From Pedobacter glucosidilyticus (lineage in GTDB: Bacteria; Bacteroidota; Bacteroidia; Sphingobacteriales; Sphingobacteriaceae), in the NCBI RefSeq assembly GCF_002483235.1, contig NZ_DLHN01000029.1, positions 108,070 to 172,069 on the forward strand: a DNA stretch of 64,000 bases, in the 5' to 3' direction. Made by a program: the position numbers and the translations under genes. A model generated the notes under the pieces. The model saw only the letters and a program-made list of their open reading frames with translations. It did not search any database and was not told the origin of the DNA. Each line of letters begins with the position of its first letter. The stretch's first letter is position 1. Positions 52,919-62,599 of the stretch are shown in pieces.

Positions 52919-53614
52919 TTAGTTCTTTTTTCTAAATTTTTCTTTCATTTGTTTAAAAATATACCGAAGCCATATTATCAAGCCAAAATTTCTGTAAATC
53001 AAAGAGCTTTTATCCTTTTTAAATTGAATATCTTCAATAAATCCTGAAGAACCTGTATGATTAAAATGAGCTATAATATAATCCTTATATAAAAAGTTAT
53101 AATGTTTAAAACATCTCATGTTTAGTTCATAGTCAGCAAAAATACGATAACGAAGATTATAATTGAATTTTTCAAACACACTTTTCGGATAAATCATAGC
53201 TTGGTGAAAAATACCATCTTTTGCTTGTTGATAAGCGGTTAGCTCACCAGATCTTTTTATTCCTCTTGTTATCACGTTTGCATAATAGATACAAGTATTG
53301 TCCGCGAGTTCCAAAACAAAATTTGAGAAATCATCATATAACTCATCATCAGCTCCTATGAAATAAACCCATTTTGATTTGATATGCTTTAGAGCCTTAT
53401 TCATAGCATCATAAATCCCATTATCTTTATTACTTTCCCAATAATATAAATACTCAGTATTAGCTTTTATAATGTCTACTGTTGCATCAGTACTATTTCC
53501 ATCTATTATTATGATTTCAGCAACTATATTTTTCTGTCTATAAATACTATCTAAACATCTCTGCAATGTTTTAGCGGCATTAAAAGTTACAATGATGATA
53601 CTTATATGTTCCAT
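52919..53614 (-). CDS. Glycosyltransferase family 2 (WcaA-like), reverse-oriented in the cluster
   Basis: A 231-residue GT2 protein: ISIIIVTFNAAKTLQRCLDS, EIIIIDGNSTDATVDIIKAN, SNKDNGIYDAMNKALKHIKS and FIGADDELYD (the metal-binding D-D-E). The N-x-D-x-G-I-Y-D-A-M-N-K motif is characteristic of the WcaA-like group. It is the only minus-strand gene in the 46.8-57.5 kb cluster. No terminator lies between it and the convergent ABC gene, with zero bases between stop codons. Confidence 0.88.
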   Translation of the reverse strand: MEHISIIIVTFNAAKTLQRCLDSIYRQKNIVAEIIIIDGNSTDATVDIIKANTEYLYYWESNKDNGIYDAMNKALKHIKSKWVYFIGADDELYDDFSNFVLELADNTCIYYANVITRGIKRSGELTAYQQAKDGIFHQAMIYPKSVFEKFNYNLRYRIFADYELNMRCFKHYNFLYKDYIIAHFNHTGSSGFIEDIQFKKDKSSLIYRNFGLIIWLRYIFKQMKEKFRKKN

Positions 53615-53704
53615 ATTGGTTAATGATTACTTTCAGCAATTATAAATTAAATCATTTTTATTCTATATGTTAGAATGTAAATTTGTACTCATAATAAATG
53701 TATA

Positions 53705-54649
53705 ATGGTCAAAAAAAAAAATACCCTTTCAAAGCTATGGCTTAAATTCACTAATAAAAAAGAATACAAAGAATATAAATGGTTAATTCAAACTCAAAAA
53801 AGTAAAGATTTTATTTTAGGATTTATAGAAGATAAAAGACTAACTGATTTATATAAAATTCAAGAATTTATTAATCAAAAGCAGTATATTAATTTTATAC
53901 ATAGTGGAAATGCAGGTGATATTATTTATGCCTTACCAACATTAAAAAAGCTTTATGAACTAACTGAAACAAAGATAAACTTTTATTTAAGATTGAATCA
54001 ACCTCTTAAAATGTCTGGTTTTACATCCCATCCTTTAGGAGAAGTAATGATGAACGAGGCGATGGCTAACATGCTTATTCCTTTAATTAATTCACAAGAA
54101 TATATAAATGTATGTGAACCTTTTAATCATCAAGAAATTCATGTTGATTTAGATTTCTTTAGAGCAGGTCTCATCCCTCTTGATAAAAGTAATATAGCTA
54201 GATGGTGTGGTTATGTAACAGGTATTAATCCAGAATTGTACAAAAGTTGGTTAACTGTTAAACCTGATTATTCTTTTTCAGACACCATAATCTTAGCTAG
54301 AAGCGAGAGATACACTAATCCATCAATAGATTTTTCATTTTTAAATAACTATAAAAATTTAAAATTTGTTGGTGTAGCTTCCGAATATAAAACGATGAAA
54401 AAATTTATCCCTAATTTAGAGTGGCTACAAGTTTCAGATTTTCTACATTTGGCACAAGTAATTGCTGGATGTAAATTCTTTATTGGTAATCAATCATTTC
54501 CTTTTTCAATAGCAGAAGGATTAAAAACACCTCGTATTTTAGAGGTGTATTACGAGATTGCTAATGTCATCCCTGAAGGGAATAATGCATACGATTTTAT
54601 ATTTCAGGAACATTTTGAATGGTTAGTTAATAATTTAAATCAAAAATAA
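53705..54649 (+). CDS. GT-B/heptosyltransferase-like protein of unknown specificity
   Basis: A 314-residue protein. YINFIHSGNAGDIIYALPTL resembles the first strand and glycine loop of GT9 heptosyltransferases. Near the C-terminus LQVSDFLHLAQVIAGCKFFI and GNQSFPFSIAEGLKTPRILE match the donor-binding half of GT-B folds, with NQSFPF in place of the D-S/G-x-x-x-H region. It lacks a confident family match, so the enzymatic role is inferred. The gene is very rich in A (start KKKNTLSKLWLKFTNKKEYK) compared with the flanking cluster. Confidence 0.6.
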   Translation: MVKKKNTLSKLWLKFTNKKEYKEYKWLIQTQKSKDFILGFIEDKRLTDLYKIQEFINQKQYINFIHSGNAGDIIYALPTLKKLYELTETKINFYLRLNQPLKMSGFTSHPLGEVMMNEAMANMLIPLINSQEYINVCEPFNHQEIHVDLDFFRAGLIPLDKSNIARWCGYVTGINPELYKSWLTVKPDYSFSDTIILARSERYTNPSIDFSFLNNYKNLKFVGVASEYKTMKKFIPNLEWLQVSDFLHLAQVIAGCKFFIGNQSFPFSIAEGLKTPRILEVYYEIANVIPEGNNAYDFIFQEHFEWLVNNLNQK

Positions 54650-55588
54650 TTGATAAAAGGGTTAATTTCTATAATTATTCCAAGCTATAACTATGGTTTC
54701 CTATTGGCTCAAACTTTAAAGTCAATAGAAAAACAGTCATATAATAATTGGGAAACTATAATAATTGATAATGGTTCTACCGATAATACTAAGGAAATTG
54801 TAGAGCAATTCACAAAAAAAGATTCGAGATTTAAACTTCTGACAGAAAAAAAGAAAGGAGTTTCTAAAGCAAGAAACAAGGGGCTTCAAACTGCTAATGG
54901 AGAATTTATTCAGTTTTTAGATGCAGATGATTTAATAAGTGAAAATAAATTAAAGTTACAAATAGAATATTTAGAAAAACATACATACTTGGATATACTA
55001 TCATGTGATACTTATTATTTTAAGAATGACGACATGAATATACGATATTCTAGTTTTGAATTAGATGATAATATAGTTTCTCCTGAATTTGATGAAGATA
55101 TTTACAATACAATTTATAGTCTGATAGAAAGAAATACACCAATATGTGGTCCTGTTTTTAGAGCTAGAATATTAGCTGATGTGCATGGATTTTCAAATGA
55201 TATGAACTATGGCGAAGATTGGGATTTTTGGCTTAAATTAGCTTTTAAAGGTTATTTATATGGTTATTTAAAAAATGATTTGGTTTATTCCCTTATAAGA
55301 GTTCATAATAATAATACAAGCCATGAGAAATTCAAGATGCATGAAAGTGTTTGTGTGATAAGAAAAACAATAAAAGAACTCATAAATGAAAATAAGAATT
55401 TAAGTAAGAGACAAAAGAAAATATTACTAAAAAAGAATAAGCATCTTGAGACCAATAATTTTAAAGAATTATTTTTTAGAAACTTAAATAATAGACAAAA
55501 TCTACTAATACTTTTAAAACATTCTGGAATAATTAATTTTATAAAATTTATTATTAAAGCATTAAATAGGAAGAGATTACAAAAGTAA
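54650..55588 (+). CDS. Glycosyltransferase family 2
   Basis: A 312-residue GT2 protein: ISIIIPSYNYGFLLAQTLKS, TIIIDNGSTDNTKEIVEQF, GEFIQFLDADDLISENKLKL and NYGEDWDFWLKLAFKG. The start is a TTG directly after the stop of the previous gene (no base between), the only codon that keeps the family N-terminus intact. The C-terminal third is lysine- and asparagine-rich and basic. Like the neighbour before it, the gene is notably AT-rich. Confidence 0.85.
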   Translation: MIKGLISIIIPSYNYGFLLAQTLKSIEKQSYNNWETIIIDNGSTDNTKEIVEQFTKKDSRFKLLTEKKKGVSKARNKGLQTANGEFIQFLDADDLISENKLKLQIEYLEKHTYLDILSCDTYYFKNDDMNIRYSSFELDDNIVSPEFDEDIYNTIYSLIERNTPICGPVFRARILADVHGFSNDMNYGEDWDFWLKLAFKGYLYGYLKNDLVYSLIRVHNNNTSHEKFKMHESVCVIRKTIKELINENKNLSKRQKKILLKKNKHLETNNFKELFFRNLNNRQNLLILLKHSGIINFIKFIIKALNRKRLQK

Positions 55589-55648
55589 ACCTGAAAACTA
55601 ATTTGATTTTATAAATGCAGTTGCTTTTGGTTTCAGAAATAAAAAATC

Positions 55649-56506
55649 ATGAAAATTGTTAAATTTCTTGGAGGCCTGGGGAATCAAATGTTCCAATATG
55701 CTTTTTATAAAGCCTTAAAGCATAAATTTAATGCTGTTAAAGCAGATACCTCTGGCTTTAACAATTATCATCTTCACAACGGATTAGAATTAGAGGAGAT
55801 TTTTCCAATTAAATTAGACATTGTTTCGGCTTCTGTAGCTAAACTTTATAATCCGGATTTTAATGAGTGGCATAATAGAAAGTTAAGAAGAATATTAGGG
55901 TTGAAAGGTGCGTACTATCAAGAGCAACAAGAATTCTTTTTCGATACTGATATTTTTAAGGATGTTAAAAAGAAATATTATTGGGGATATTGGCAAAATC
56001 CACTTTATTTTTCTGATGTAGAAGACGAACTAAGAAAAGATTTCACCTTTAGAAAAAGCTTAGATACAACTAATGAAAAAAGACTAATACAAATGAGAAC
56101 TCATGAGAGTATAGCTGTTCATATTAGAAGAGGCGACTATATAGGGCATGAATTATTAGGGAATATCTGTAATTTAAACTATTATCAACAAGCTATAAAT
56201 TATATAAAAGAGCATGTTCAGCAACCTATTTTTTATTTTTTCTCTGATGATATAGAGTGGTGTAAATCAAACTTTAAGAACATAGAAGCAGTTTTTATAG
56301 ATGGAAATACAGGGGTAAATAATTACATCGATATGCAATTGATGAGTAATTGTAAACATCAAATCATAGCAAATAGTAGTTTTAGCTGGTGGAGCGCTTG
56401 GTTAAATACAAATCCAAATAAGATGGTTATCGGTCCTAAAAAATGGATACATAAAAATGATGAAAAAGAGATAGGTATTTTACCCTCTAATTGGATAAAA
56501 ATATGA
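55649..56506 (+). CDS. GT11 alpha-1,2-fucosyltransferase-like protein
   Basis: A 285-residue enzyme predicted to transfer fucose from GDP-fucose in alpha-1,2 linkage. GT11 motifs: the start KIVKFLGGLGNQMFQYAFYK, HIRRGDYIG at residues 158-166 (H-x-R-R-x-D), IDMQLMSNCKHQIIANSSFS and WWSAWLN. Length is standard. This implies a fucose-containing surface glycan, but GDP-fucose synthesis genes are not in the window. It overlaps the next GT gene by four bases. Confidence 0.88.
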   Translation: MKIVKFLGGLGNQMFQYAFYKALKHKFNAVKADTSGFNNYHLHNGLELEEIFPIKLDIVSASVAKLYNPDFNEWHNRKLRRILGLKGAYYQEQQEFFFDTDIFKDVKKKYYWGYWQNPLYFSDVEDELRKDFTFRKSLDTTNEKRLIQMRTHESIAVHIRRGDYIGHELLGNICNLNYYQQAINYIKEHVQQPIFYFFSDDIEWCKSNFKNIEAVFIDGNTGVNNYIDMQLMSNCKHQIIANSSFSWWSAWLNTNPNKMVIGPKKWIHKNDEKEIGILPSNWIKI

Positions 56507-57495
56507 TTTCACCTGATATCACTGTTTTTATGGCTGTTTACAATGGTGAACGATTTCTTCGTGAAGCCCTAAACAGCATTTTGCAACAGACCTTCCAAAA
56601 TTTTGAACTCTTAATTGTTAATGATGGTTCAACAGATCATTCTGAAAACATTATTCATCAATACACAGACCCAAGAATTAGACTTATCAATAACCAAAAA
56701 AACCAAGGACTTGTTATCACCAGAAATATAGGACTTCAAGAAGCAAAAGGAAAATATATAGCCATATTAGACAGTGATGATATTGCTTTACCACAAAGAC
56801 TTGAAATACAATATAACTTTATGGAAAACCACCCAGATATTGCCATCTGTGGAAGTAAAGCTATTCAGTTTAATCATTTAAACGAGGAGGTACTTATAGA
56901 TGTGCCTACCGATTATTTAGCCGAAAGATTAATCTTTGGGAATGTATTTGTAAACTCTAGTATTATCTTAAAAAGAGCAGCGGCGCTTGAAGTTGGCGGT
57001 TATCAAAATTATAGTTTAGGAGAAGATTATGATTTAGCTTTAAGAATTTCTGAATTTTATCCGATAGCTAACCTTAACCAAATATTGGTTAAATATAGAG
57101 TGCATCAACACAATATTACGCTTACAGAAAATAAAGCCTTATCACAAGAAGAACTTAAAATAATTAAAGCTTTATATCTAAGATGGAGTATAGACGTTAG
57201 TGAAAGAGAAATAGCTATTCATCATGCTATTCTCTACAGCCGTGTAAAAGAATATTCTACAGAAGAATTTTTATCACTATTAAAAAAAATAAAAGCTACT
57301 AATCAAAGTTCAAAAAAATTACCTATATCTGATTTTAATCTTATTATTCATTTAAAGTGGTTTGAGATATTAAGGCATCAGAAAAAGAAAAGTGCTATCT
57401 TCTACTTTTTTAATTCAACCCTTTTTGATAAGAAGGCCTTCACTACGAAGCAATTTCGAAAACTCTTTAAACAAATGATAGGATTTAATTTTTAA
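56503..57495 (+). CDS. Glycosyltransferase family 2
   Basis: A 330-residue GT2 protein: ITVFMAVYNGERFLREALNS, ELLIVNDGSTDHSENIIHQ, GKYIAILDSDDIALPQRLEI and GEDYDLALRISEFYPI. The ATG at 56503 overlaps the fucosyltransferase stop (ATGA) and gives the right N-terminus; the frame's TTG at 56491 would add four residues inside the previous gene. It is the last gene of the cluster and is closed by a terminator. Confidence 0.9.
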   Translation: MISPDITVFMAVYNGERFLREALNSILQQTFQNFELLIVNDGSTDHSENIIHQYTDPRIRLINNQKNQGLVITRNIGLQEAKGKYIAILDSDDIALPQRLEIQYNFMENHPDIAICGSKAIQFNHLNEEVLIDVPTDYLAERLIFGNVFVNSSIILKRAAALEVGGYQNYSLGEDYDLALRISEFYPIANLNQILVKYRVHQHNITLTENKALSQEELKIIKALYLRWSIDVSEREIAIHHAILYSRVKEYSTEEFLSLLKKIKATNQSSKKLPISDFNLIIHLKWFEILRHQKKKSAIFYFFNSTLFDKKAFTTKQFRKLFKQMIGFNF

Positions 57496-57501
57496 AACTA
57501 A

Positions 57502-57536
57502 AAAACCCGTCCAAGCTTCTCACTTAAACGGGTTTT
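57502..57536. terminator. Bidirectional intrinsic terminator closing the polysaccharide cluster
   Basis: AAAACCCGT (57502-57510) pairs with ACGGGTTTT (57528-57536). It lies between the last GT gene and the convergent infB gene. Confidence 0.75.
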
Positions 57537-57554
57537 CTATTATTATCTAAGAAA

Positions 57555-60548
57555 TTACAACTTCCTTTTCACTTCTACTTGTTCGTAAGCTTCTACAATA
57601 TCGCCTACTTTAATATCATTGAAATTTTTGATATTTAAACCACACTCGTAACCACGATTAACTTCTTTAACATCATCTTTAAAGCGTTTTAAAGAGTCTA
57701 ACTCGCCAGTGTAAATAACTACACCTTCACGGATGATTCTGATTTTGCTATTTCTGTTGATGGTACCATCTAGAACCATACAACCTGCAATAGTTCCCAC
57801 TTTCGTGATTTTGAAAGTCTCTCTAATCTCTACGTTAGCCACAATTTTCTCTTCAAATTCTGGCGCCAACATACCTTCCATTGCAGCTTTAATCTCATCA
57901 ATAGCTTTGTAAATGATAGAGTATAATCTTACATCTATTTCTTCTGCTTCTGCTAATTTACGAGCTCCTGCTGATGGACGAACCTGGAAACCTATGATAA
58001 TGGCATCAGATGCGGTAGCTAACAATACATCAGATTCTGATATCTGACCAACTGCTTTGTGTACAATTTTAACTTGTATCTCTTCAGTTGATAATTTTTG
58101 TAAAGAGTCTGATAGCGCTTCAACAGAACCATCCACGTCACCTTTGATGATGATGTTAAGCTCTTTAAAGTTACCAATCGCTAAACGACGACCAATTTCA
58201 TCCAACGTAATATGTTTCTGGGTTCTTAAACCTTGCTCACGTTGTAATTGTAAACGCTTGTTTGCAATATCACGAGCTTCTGGTTCGCTTTCTACACCAT
58301 TAAACTTATCACCTGCTTGTGGTGCTCCTTGAAAACCTAATACTTGAACTGGTGCTGCTGGACCCGCTTTTTCTACACGGTTTCCACGCTCATTATATAA
58401 AGCTTTCACACGTCCGCTGTAAGAACCTGCTAATATCGGATCTCCAACTCTTAAGGTACCTGCTTCAACTAAAACTGTAGCTACGTAACCTCTACCTTTA
58501 TCTAACTGCGCTTCAATTACAGTACCTACAGCTCTCTTATTAGGATTAGCTTTTAAGTCTAGTAATTCTGCCTCTAACAATACTTTTTCTAATAGCTTAT
58601 CTATGTTTAAGCCAGATTTAGCAGAAATTTCCTGAGTTTGGTATTTACCACCCCATTCTTCTACTAAAATGTTCATAGCAGCTAGTTGCTCTCTAATTTT
58701 ATCCGTATTAGCACCTGGTTTATCTATTTTGTTAAATGCAAATACAATTGGAAGACTTGCCGCTTGCGCATGGTTAATAGCTTCTACCGTTTGTGGCATC
58801 ACGCTATCATCCGCAGCAATAACAATAATAGCTACGTCTGTTACTTTAGCACCACGAGCCCTCATTGCGGTAAACGCTTCGTGACCTGGCGTATCTAAGA
58901 AGGTAATTTTTTTATCGCCTTCTACCACCACTTCATAAGCACCAATGTGCTGTGTAATACCACCAGCTTCACCTGCAATAACATTGGCTTTACGCACAAA
59001 GTCTAGTAAAGATGTTTTACCGTGGTCTACGTGACCCATTACCGTAACAATTGGTGAACGTGGGATTAAATCTTCTTCTCTATCTTCTTCTTCTAAATTA
59101 AACTCTTCTTCCTCAGCACTTACAAACTGAACTTCATATCCAAACTCATCAGCCACAATGGTTAGGGCTTCTGCATCCAACCTTTGGTTAATAGATACAA
59201 ACATTCCTAAACTCATACATGTAGAAATGACTTCTGTAACAGAAACATCCATCATATTCGCTAACTCATTAGCCGTAACAAACTCTGTTACTTTCAATAT
59301 TTTGGATTGTAATTCTTGTTCTAATGCTGCTTCTTCGGCACTTGCTGATGCTCTATCTCTTTTTTGCCCACGTAGTTTAGAACGTTGTGCAAATTTACCA
59401 GACTTACCTGCACCGCTTAAACGGGCTAAAGTAGCTTTTATCTGATCTTGGATTTCTTTTTCTGTAGGCTCTACCTTAGGTGGTAAAGGCTGACCTCTTT
59501 TGTGTGGTGGTCTTCCGCCTTTGTTGTCTTGTCCGCCGCCAGTTGGTCTATTTTGACCTCCTTGACCTTGACCTCCACCTTGTGGACGATTACCTTGGTA
59601 ACCACCGCCGCCTGTAGTAGCTTGTCCTCCTGAATTGGTATTTGGAGCACCTCCACCCGGCCTGTTCTGCTGACCACCTGGTGCTGGTTTACGCTTACGC
59701 TTTCTTTTATTATCTGCCGTATTAGGGTTTGATGAAGAGGCAACCGGCTGATCTTTTTTCTTATTTACAGGTAATTGTATTTTACCAATAATTTTTGGTC
59801 CGCTTAATTGCTGAGCTTTAGCTCTAATCACTTCATCATCAATAGGCTCTTCTTGCGTTGGTTTTACAACTTCTGCAACTGGCTCTGGTTTAACCTCAGC
59901 TTTTGGCTCTGGTTTAACTTCTTCTGCTTTAGGTGCAACTGGTTCTGGCTTAACCTCGACTTTTGGTTCTGGCTTAACTTCTTCAACAGGTTTTACAACT
60001 TCTGCAACTGGCTCCGGAGCTGGTACTGGTTGTGGCACCTCAGGTTTTTTAACTTCTTGAGGTGGCGCTGCCTGCGGTTTTACTTCTTCTTTCCGCTTGT
60101 CAGGACGAGTTTTAGAATTTAAACTATCAAGATCGATTTTACCAATAATTTTTACACCTCCAGTACTTGGTGCAGGCTCCGCTTTTGGAGCTTCTACTTT
60201 TTCAGCTTCTTGTGAAACCGGAACTGCTGAACCTGTATTCTTGATCAGGATTTCATGATCCGCTTCCTGAGCTTCTTGTCTTTCAGTAGATGATTCTGGC
60301 TTTTCATTCACCTGAGTAGCGTCATCACGACGGATCTTGCCAATAACTATATTTTTAGCTTCTTCTCTCAGGATTTTATCTCCCTGATATTCTTTTAAAA
60401 GAGCTCCGTACATTTCATCGGTTAGCTTTGTATTAGGTTTGGCTTCTACTTTAAAACCTTTAGTACCTAAAAAATCAGCTATCGTACCAATACCGATGTT
60501 TAGTTCTTTTGCAACTTTTAATATTCCTAACTTTTTGTCTTCTGACAT
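57555..60548 (-). CDS. infB: Translation initiation factor IF-2
   Basis: GTPase that places initiator tRNA on the ribosome. The 997-residue protein starts with an N-terminal IF2 domain ([20 protein letters not shown]). A long low-complexity region follows, with repeated [20 protein letters not shown] segments and a [16 protein letters not shown] stretch (about residues 70-370). The G-domain has [29 protein letters not shown] and [12 protein letters not shown], then the usual domains to the end. The long linker is typical of Bacteroidetes IF-2. It follows nusA by 63 bases in the rimP-nusA-infB operon. Confidence 0.97.
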   Translation of the reverse strand: MSEDKKLGILKVAKELNIGIGTIADFLGTKGFKVEAKPNTKLTDEMYGALLKEYQGDKILREEAKNIVIGKIRRDDATQVNEKPESSTERQEAQEADHEILIKNTGSAVPVSQEAEKVEAPKAEPAPSTGGVKIIGKIDLDSLNSKTRPDKRKEEVKPQAAPPQEVKKPEVPQPVPAPEPVAEVVKPVEEVKPEPKVEVKPEPVAPKAEEVKPEPKAEVKPEPVAEVVKPTQEEPIDDEVIRAKAQQLSGPKIIGKIQLPVNKKKDQPVASSSNPNTADNKRKRKRKPAPGGQQNRPGGGAPNTNSGGQATTGGGGYQGNRPQGGGQGQGGQNRPTGGGQDNKGGRPPHKRGQPLPPKVEPTEKEIQDQIKATLARLSGAGKSGKFAQRSKLRGQKRDRASASAEEAALEQELQSKILKVTEFVTANELANMMDVSVTEVISTCMSLGMFVSINQRLDAEALTIVADEFGYEVQFVSAEEEEFNLEEEDREEDLIPRSPIVTVMGHVDHGKTSLLDFVRKANVIAGEAGGITQHIGAYEVVVEGDKKITFLDTPGHEAFTAMRARGAKVTDVAIIVIAADDSVMPQTVEAINHAQAASLPIVFAFNKIDKPGANTDKIREQLAAMNILVEEWGGKYQTQEISAKSGLNIDKLLEKVLLEAELLDLKANPNKRAVGTVIEAQLDKGRGYVATVLVEAGTLRVGDPILAGSYSGRVKALYNERGNRVEKAGPAAPVQVLGFQGAPQAGDKFNGVESEPEARDIANKRLQLQREQGLRTQKHITLDEIGRRLAIGNFKELNIIIKGDVDGSVEALSDSLQKLSTEEIQVKIVHKAVGQISESDVLLATASDAIIIGFQVRPSAGARKLAEAEEIDVRLYSIIYKAIDEIKAAMEGMLAPEFEEKIVANVEIRETFKITKVGTIAGCMVLDGTINRNSKIRIIREGVVIYTGELDSLKRFKDDVKEVNRGYECGLNIKNFNDIKVGDIVEAYEQVEVKRKL

Positions 60549-60611
60549 CTATTATGATCTTTCTATTCTAATTTTAAAACAAAAGTACGTTTACTTAATG
60601 CAAATCTAAAA

Positions 60612-61847
60612 TTATTCGAACTCTGCTCTTAAAATTTCTAGTACTTCTTCGATAGTTTCCTCTTCTAAATCAGTACGTTTCACTAATTCATTTACATTAA
60701 GTGCTAGTACACTCTTAGCTGTATCTAAACCAACTTTTCTAAATTCGTCTATAATCCAGCCGTCAATTTCATCAGAGAATTCTTCTAAATCAACATCTTC
60801 GTCTTCTTCAGATGATTCTCTGTAAACATCTATTTCGTAACCCGTCAATTTACCTGCCAGTTTGATGTTATGTCCACCACGGCCAATAGCTAAAGAAACT
60901 TGGTCTGGTTTCAAGTAAACAGCTGCTCTCATGGTTTCATCATCTAATTTTATAGATGATATTTTTGCTGGCGATAACGCTCTTTGGATGTATAAAGAGA
61001 TGTTATTGGTAAAGTTAATCACATCGATATTTTCGTTTTTCAATTCACGAACAATACCATGTATACGAGAACCCTTCATACCTACGCAAGCTCCTACTGG
61101 GTCTATACGATCATCATAAGATTCTACTGCAACTTTTGCTCTTTCTCCTGGCTCGCGAACGATATTTTTAATGGTGATTAAGCCATCAAAAATCTCAGGA
61201 ACTTCTAGCTCAAATAATCTTTGTAAGAATGCTGGTGCTGTTCTAGAGATGATAATTCTTGGATTACTGTTTAACATCTCAACTTTAAGCACTACTGCTC
61301 TCACGGTATCACCTTTTTTGAAATAATCTGCTGGAATTTGTTCTGTTTTAGGTAAAATCAACTCGTTACCCTCATCATCCAAAACCAAAGTCTCTTTTTT
61401 CCAAACCTGATAAACCTCACCAGTTACAATCTCGCCAATTCTATCTTTATAGTTTTTGAAAATCTCATCTTTCTCTAATTCTAAAATTTTAGATACTAAA
61501 GTTTGACGAGCAGCTAAAATAGCTCTTCTTCCAAAGCTTTCTAAAGTAATTTGCTCGATAAAATCATCACCAACTTCTAAATCAGGATCAATTTTATGCG
61601 CATCCGCTAATTCTATTTCTAAGTCATCGTCTTCAGAGAAACCATCTTCCATAACGGTTCTGGTTCTCCAAATCTCTAAATCCCCATTATCCGGGTTTAC
61701 AATCACATCACAATTCTCATCGGTACCAAAACGCTTACGCAGCATACTGCGAAACACTTCTTCCAACACGCTGATAACGGTTGGTCTGTCGATATTTTTG
61801 AAGTCTTTAAACTCCTGAAATGAATCAATTAAGTTAATGCTATTCAT
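60612..61847 (-). CDS. nusA: Transcription termination/antitermination factor NusA
   Basis: Binds RNA polymerase and modulates pausing and termination. The 411-residue protein has the N-terminal domain (LIDSFQEFKDFKNIDRPTVI), an S1 domain (about residues 135-200), and two KH domains with GACVGMKGSRIHGIVRELK and SLAIGRGGHNIKLAGKLTGY. A short acidic C-terminal region follows with a helix-hairpin-helix-like tail. It is placed between rimP and infB as in most bacteria. Confidence 0.97.
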   Translation of the reverse strand: MNSINLIDSFQEFKDFKNIDRPTVISVLEEVFRSMLRKRFGTDENCDVIVNPDNGDLEIWRTRTVMEDGFSEDDDLEIELADAHKIDPDLEVGDDFIEQITLESFGRRAILAARQTLVSKILELEKDEIFKNYKDRIGEIVTGEVYQVWKKETLVLDDEGNELILPKTEQIPADYFKKGDTVRAVVLKVEMLNSNPRIIISRTAPAFLQRLFELEVPEIFDGLITIKNIVREPGERAKVAVESYDDRIDPVGACVGMKGSRIHGIVRELKNENIDVINFTNNISLYIQRALSPAKISSIKLDDETMRAAVYLKPDQVSLAIGRGGHNIKLAGKLTGYEIDVYRESSEEDEDVDLEEFSDEIDGWIIDEFRKVGLDTAKSVLALNVNELVKRTDLEEETIEEVLEILRAEFE

Positions 61848-61877
61848 TTTATTCTCATCAATATTTTATTAATGCTA

Positions 61878-62351
61878 CTATTTAAAAGATACGCTTACTT
61901 TTACTTCAGCGATACTGTTTTTTAAAATTTTACTTTCTACAAGTTCGGCTTTTTTGGTTTTTGCACCTTTAGCCTTCACCTGATGTGCCACCGTTATGCT
62001 TTCTTCATCTGCCAATAGTAACTTACCTTCCACTTTATCTCCAGTAAGGTGTTTTACAGTTACATTTCTGCCTATATTTTTAGCAAACTGCCTATCCAAG
62101 ATTAAAGGTGTATCTAAACCAGGCGAACTTACTTCTAAATTATAAGCGTGGTCTAGCAAATTTTCCTCTTCTAAATGGTAACCCACATGTCTGCTTACCA
62201 AAGCGCAATCATGTATCCCTACACCATTATCGCCATCTAAAAGAATAATAATTTTGGTGTTATTGATGACTTTAATTTCAACAATAAATAAATCAGGCCT
62301 GTCTGCTATTTTTTCTTCTGCTAAAGCTCTAACTCTCTGTTCAACACCCAT
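61878..62351 (-). CDS. rimP: Ribosome maturation factor RimP
   Basis: Needed for late assembly of the 30S subunit. The ATG at 62351 gives a 157-residue protein starting MGVEQRVRALAEEKIADRPD, the family N-terminus. The longer frame to 62387 would start inside the leader hairpin and is not used. Motifs: KIIILLDGDNGVGIHDCALV and LEVSSPGLDTPLILDRQFAK. First gene of the rimP-nusA-infB operon. Confidence 0.92.
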   Translation of the reverse strand: MGVEQRVRALAEEKIADRPDLFIVEIKVINNTKIIILLDGDNGVGIHDCALVSRHVGYHLEEENLLDHAYNLEVSSPGLDTPLILDRQFAKNIGRNVTVKHLTGDKVEGKLLLADEESITVAHQVKAKGAKTKKAELVESKILKNSIAEVKVSVSFK

Positions 62352-62373
62352 GACAACATTTTTTGGATAAATG

Positions 62374-62404
62374 AAAAGAGGGGACATCTAGCCCCCTCTT
62401 TTTT
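62374..62404 (-). promoter_or_regulatory. Hairpin in the rimP-nusA-infB leader (candidate attenuator)
   Basis: AAAAGAGGGG (62374-62383) pairs with CCCCTCTTTT (62393-62402). On the minus strand it sits between the -7 box at 62420-62413 and the rimP ATG at 62351, so it lies in the 5' untranslated leader. The stem is GC-rich and the downstream arm ends in TTTT, like a weak terminator. It could regulate operon expression, possibly through NusA; this is inference. Confidence 0.5.
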
Positions 62405-62412
62405 CAACAGCA

Positions 62413-62420
62413 CAAAGGTA
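62413..62420 (-). promoter_or_regulatory. -7 promoter box for rimP-nusA-infB
   Basis: On the minus strand TACCTTTG matches TAnnTTTG. The predicted transcript start falls near 62408 and the leader is about 57 bases. No good -33 box is seen. Confidence 0.45.
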
Positions 62421-62462
62421 ATAAAATTTTTGAGATTCTAAAATTTTGATGATGAAGTGAAT

Positions 62463-62549
62463 AAAGCTAAAAGCGGAAAGCTTAATGCAGAAGGCAGAAA
62501 GCTTAACGCTAAAGGCGGAAAGCTTAACGCTAAAGGCGGAAAGCTAAAA
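62463..62549. repeat. Tandem 21-bp repeat, AAAGC/AAGGC type
   Basis: Units starting AAAGCTTAACGCTAAAGG at 62498 and 62519 are identical over 21 bp. A third at 62477 differs at four positions, and shortened units flank the array on both sides. The word content matches the small repeat between yicC and gmk (12359-12395). No coding role is likely. Confidence 0.8.
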
Positions 62550-62599
62550 TATGGCTTGTTGATTAAGTGATATTTAGATTTCGTAATTTTAATGATTCG

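Noticed and set aside
59808..60122. Plus-strand frame rich in Phe, Trp and Asn
   Set aside because: It is the antisense of the Pro/Glu/Lys repeat linker of IF-2; the odd composition comes from that repeat.
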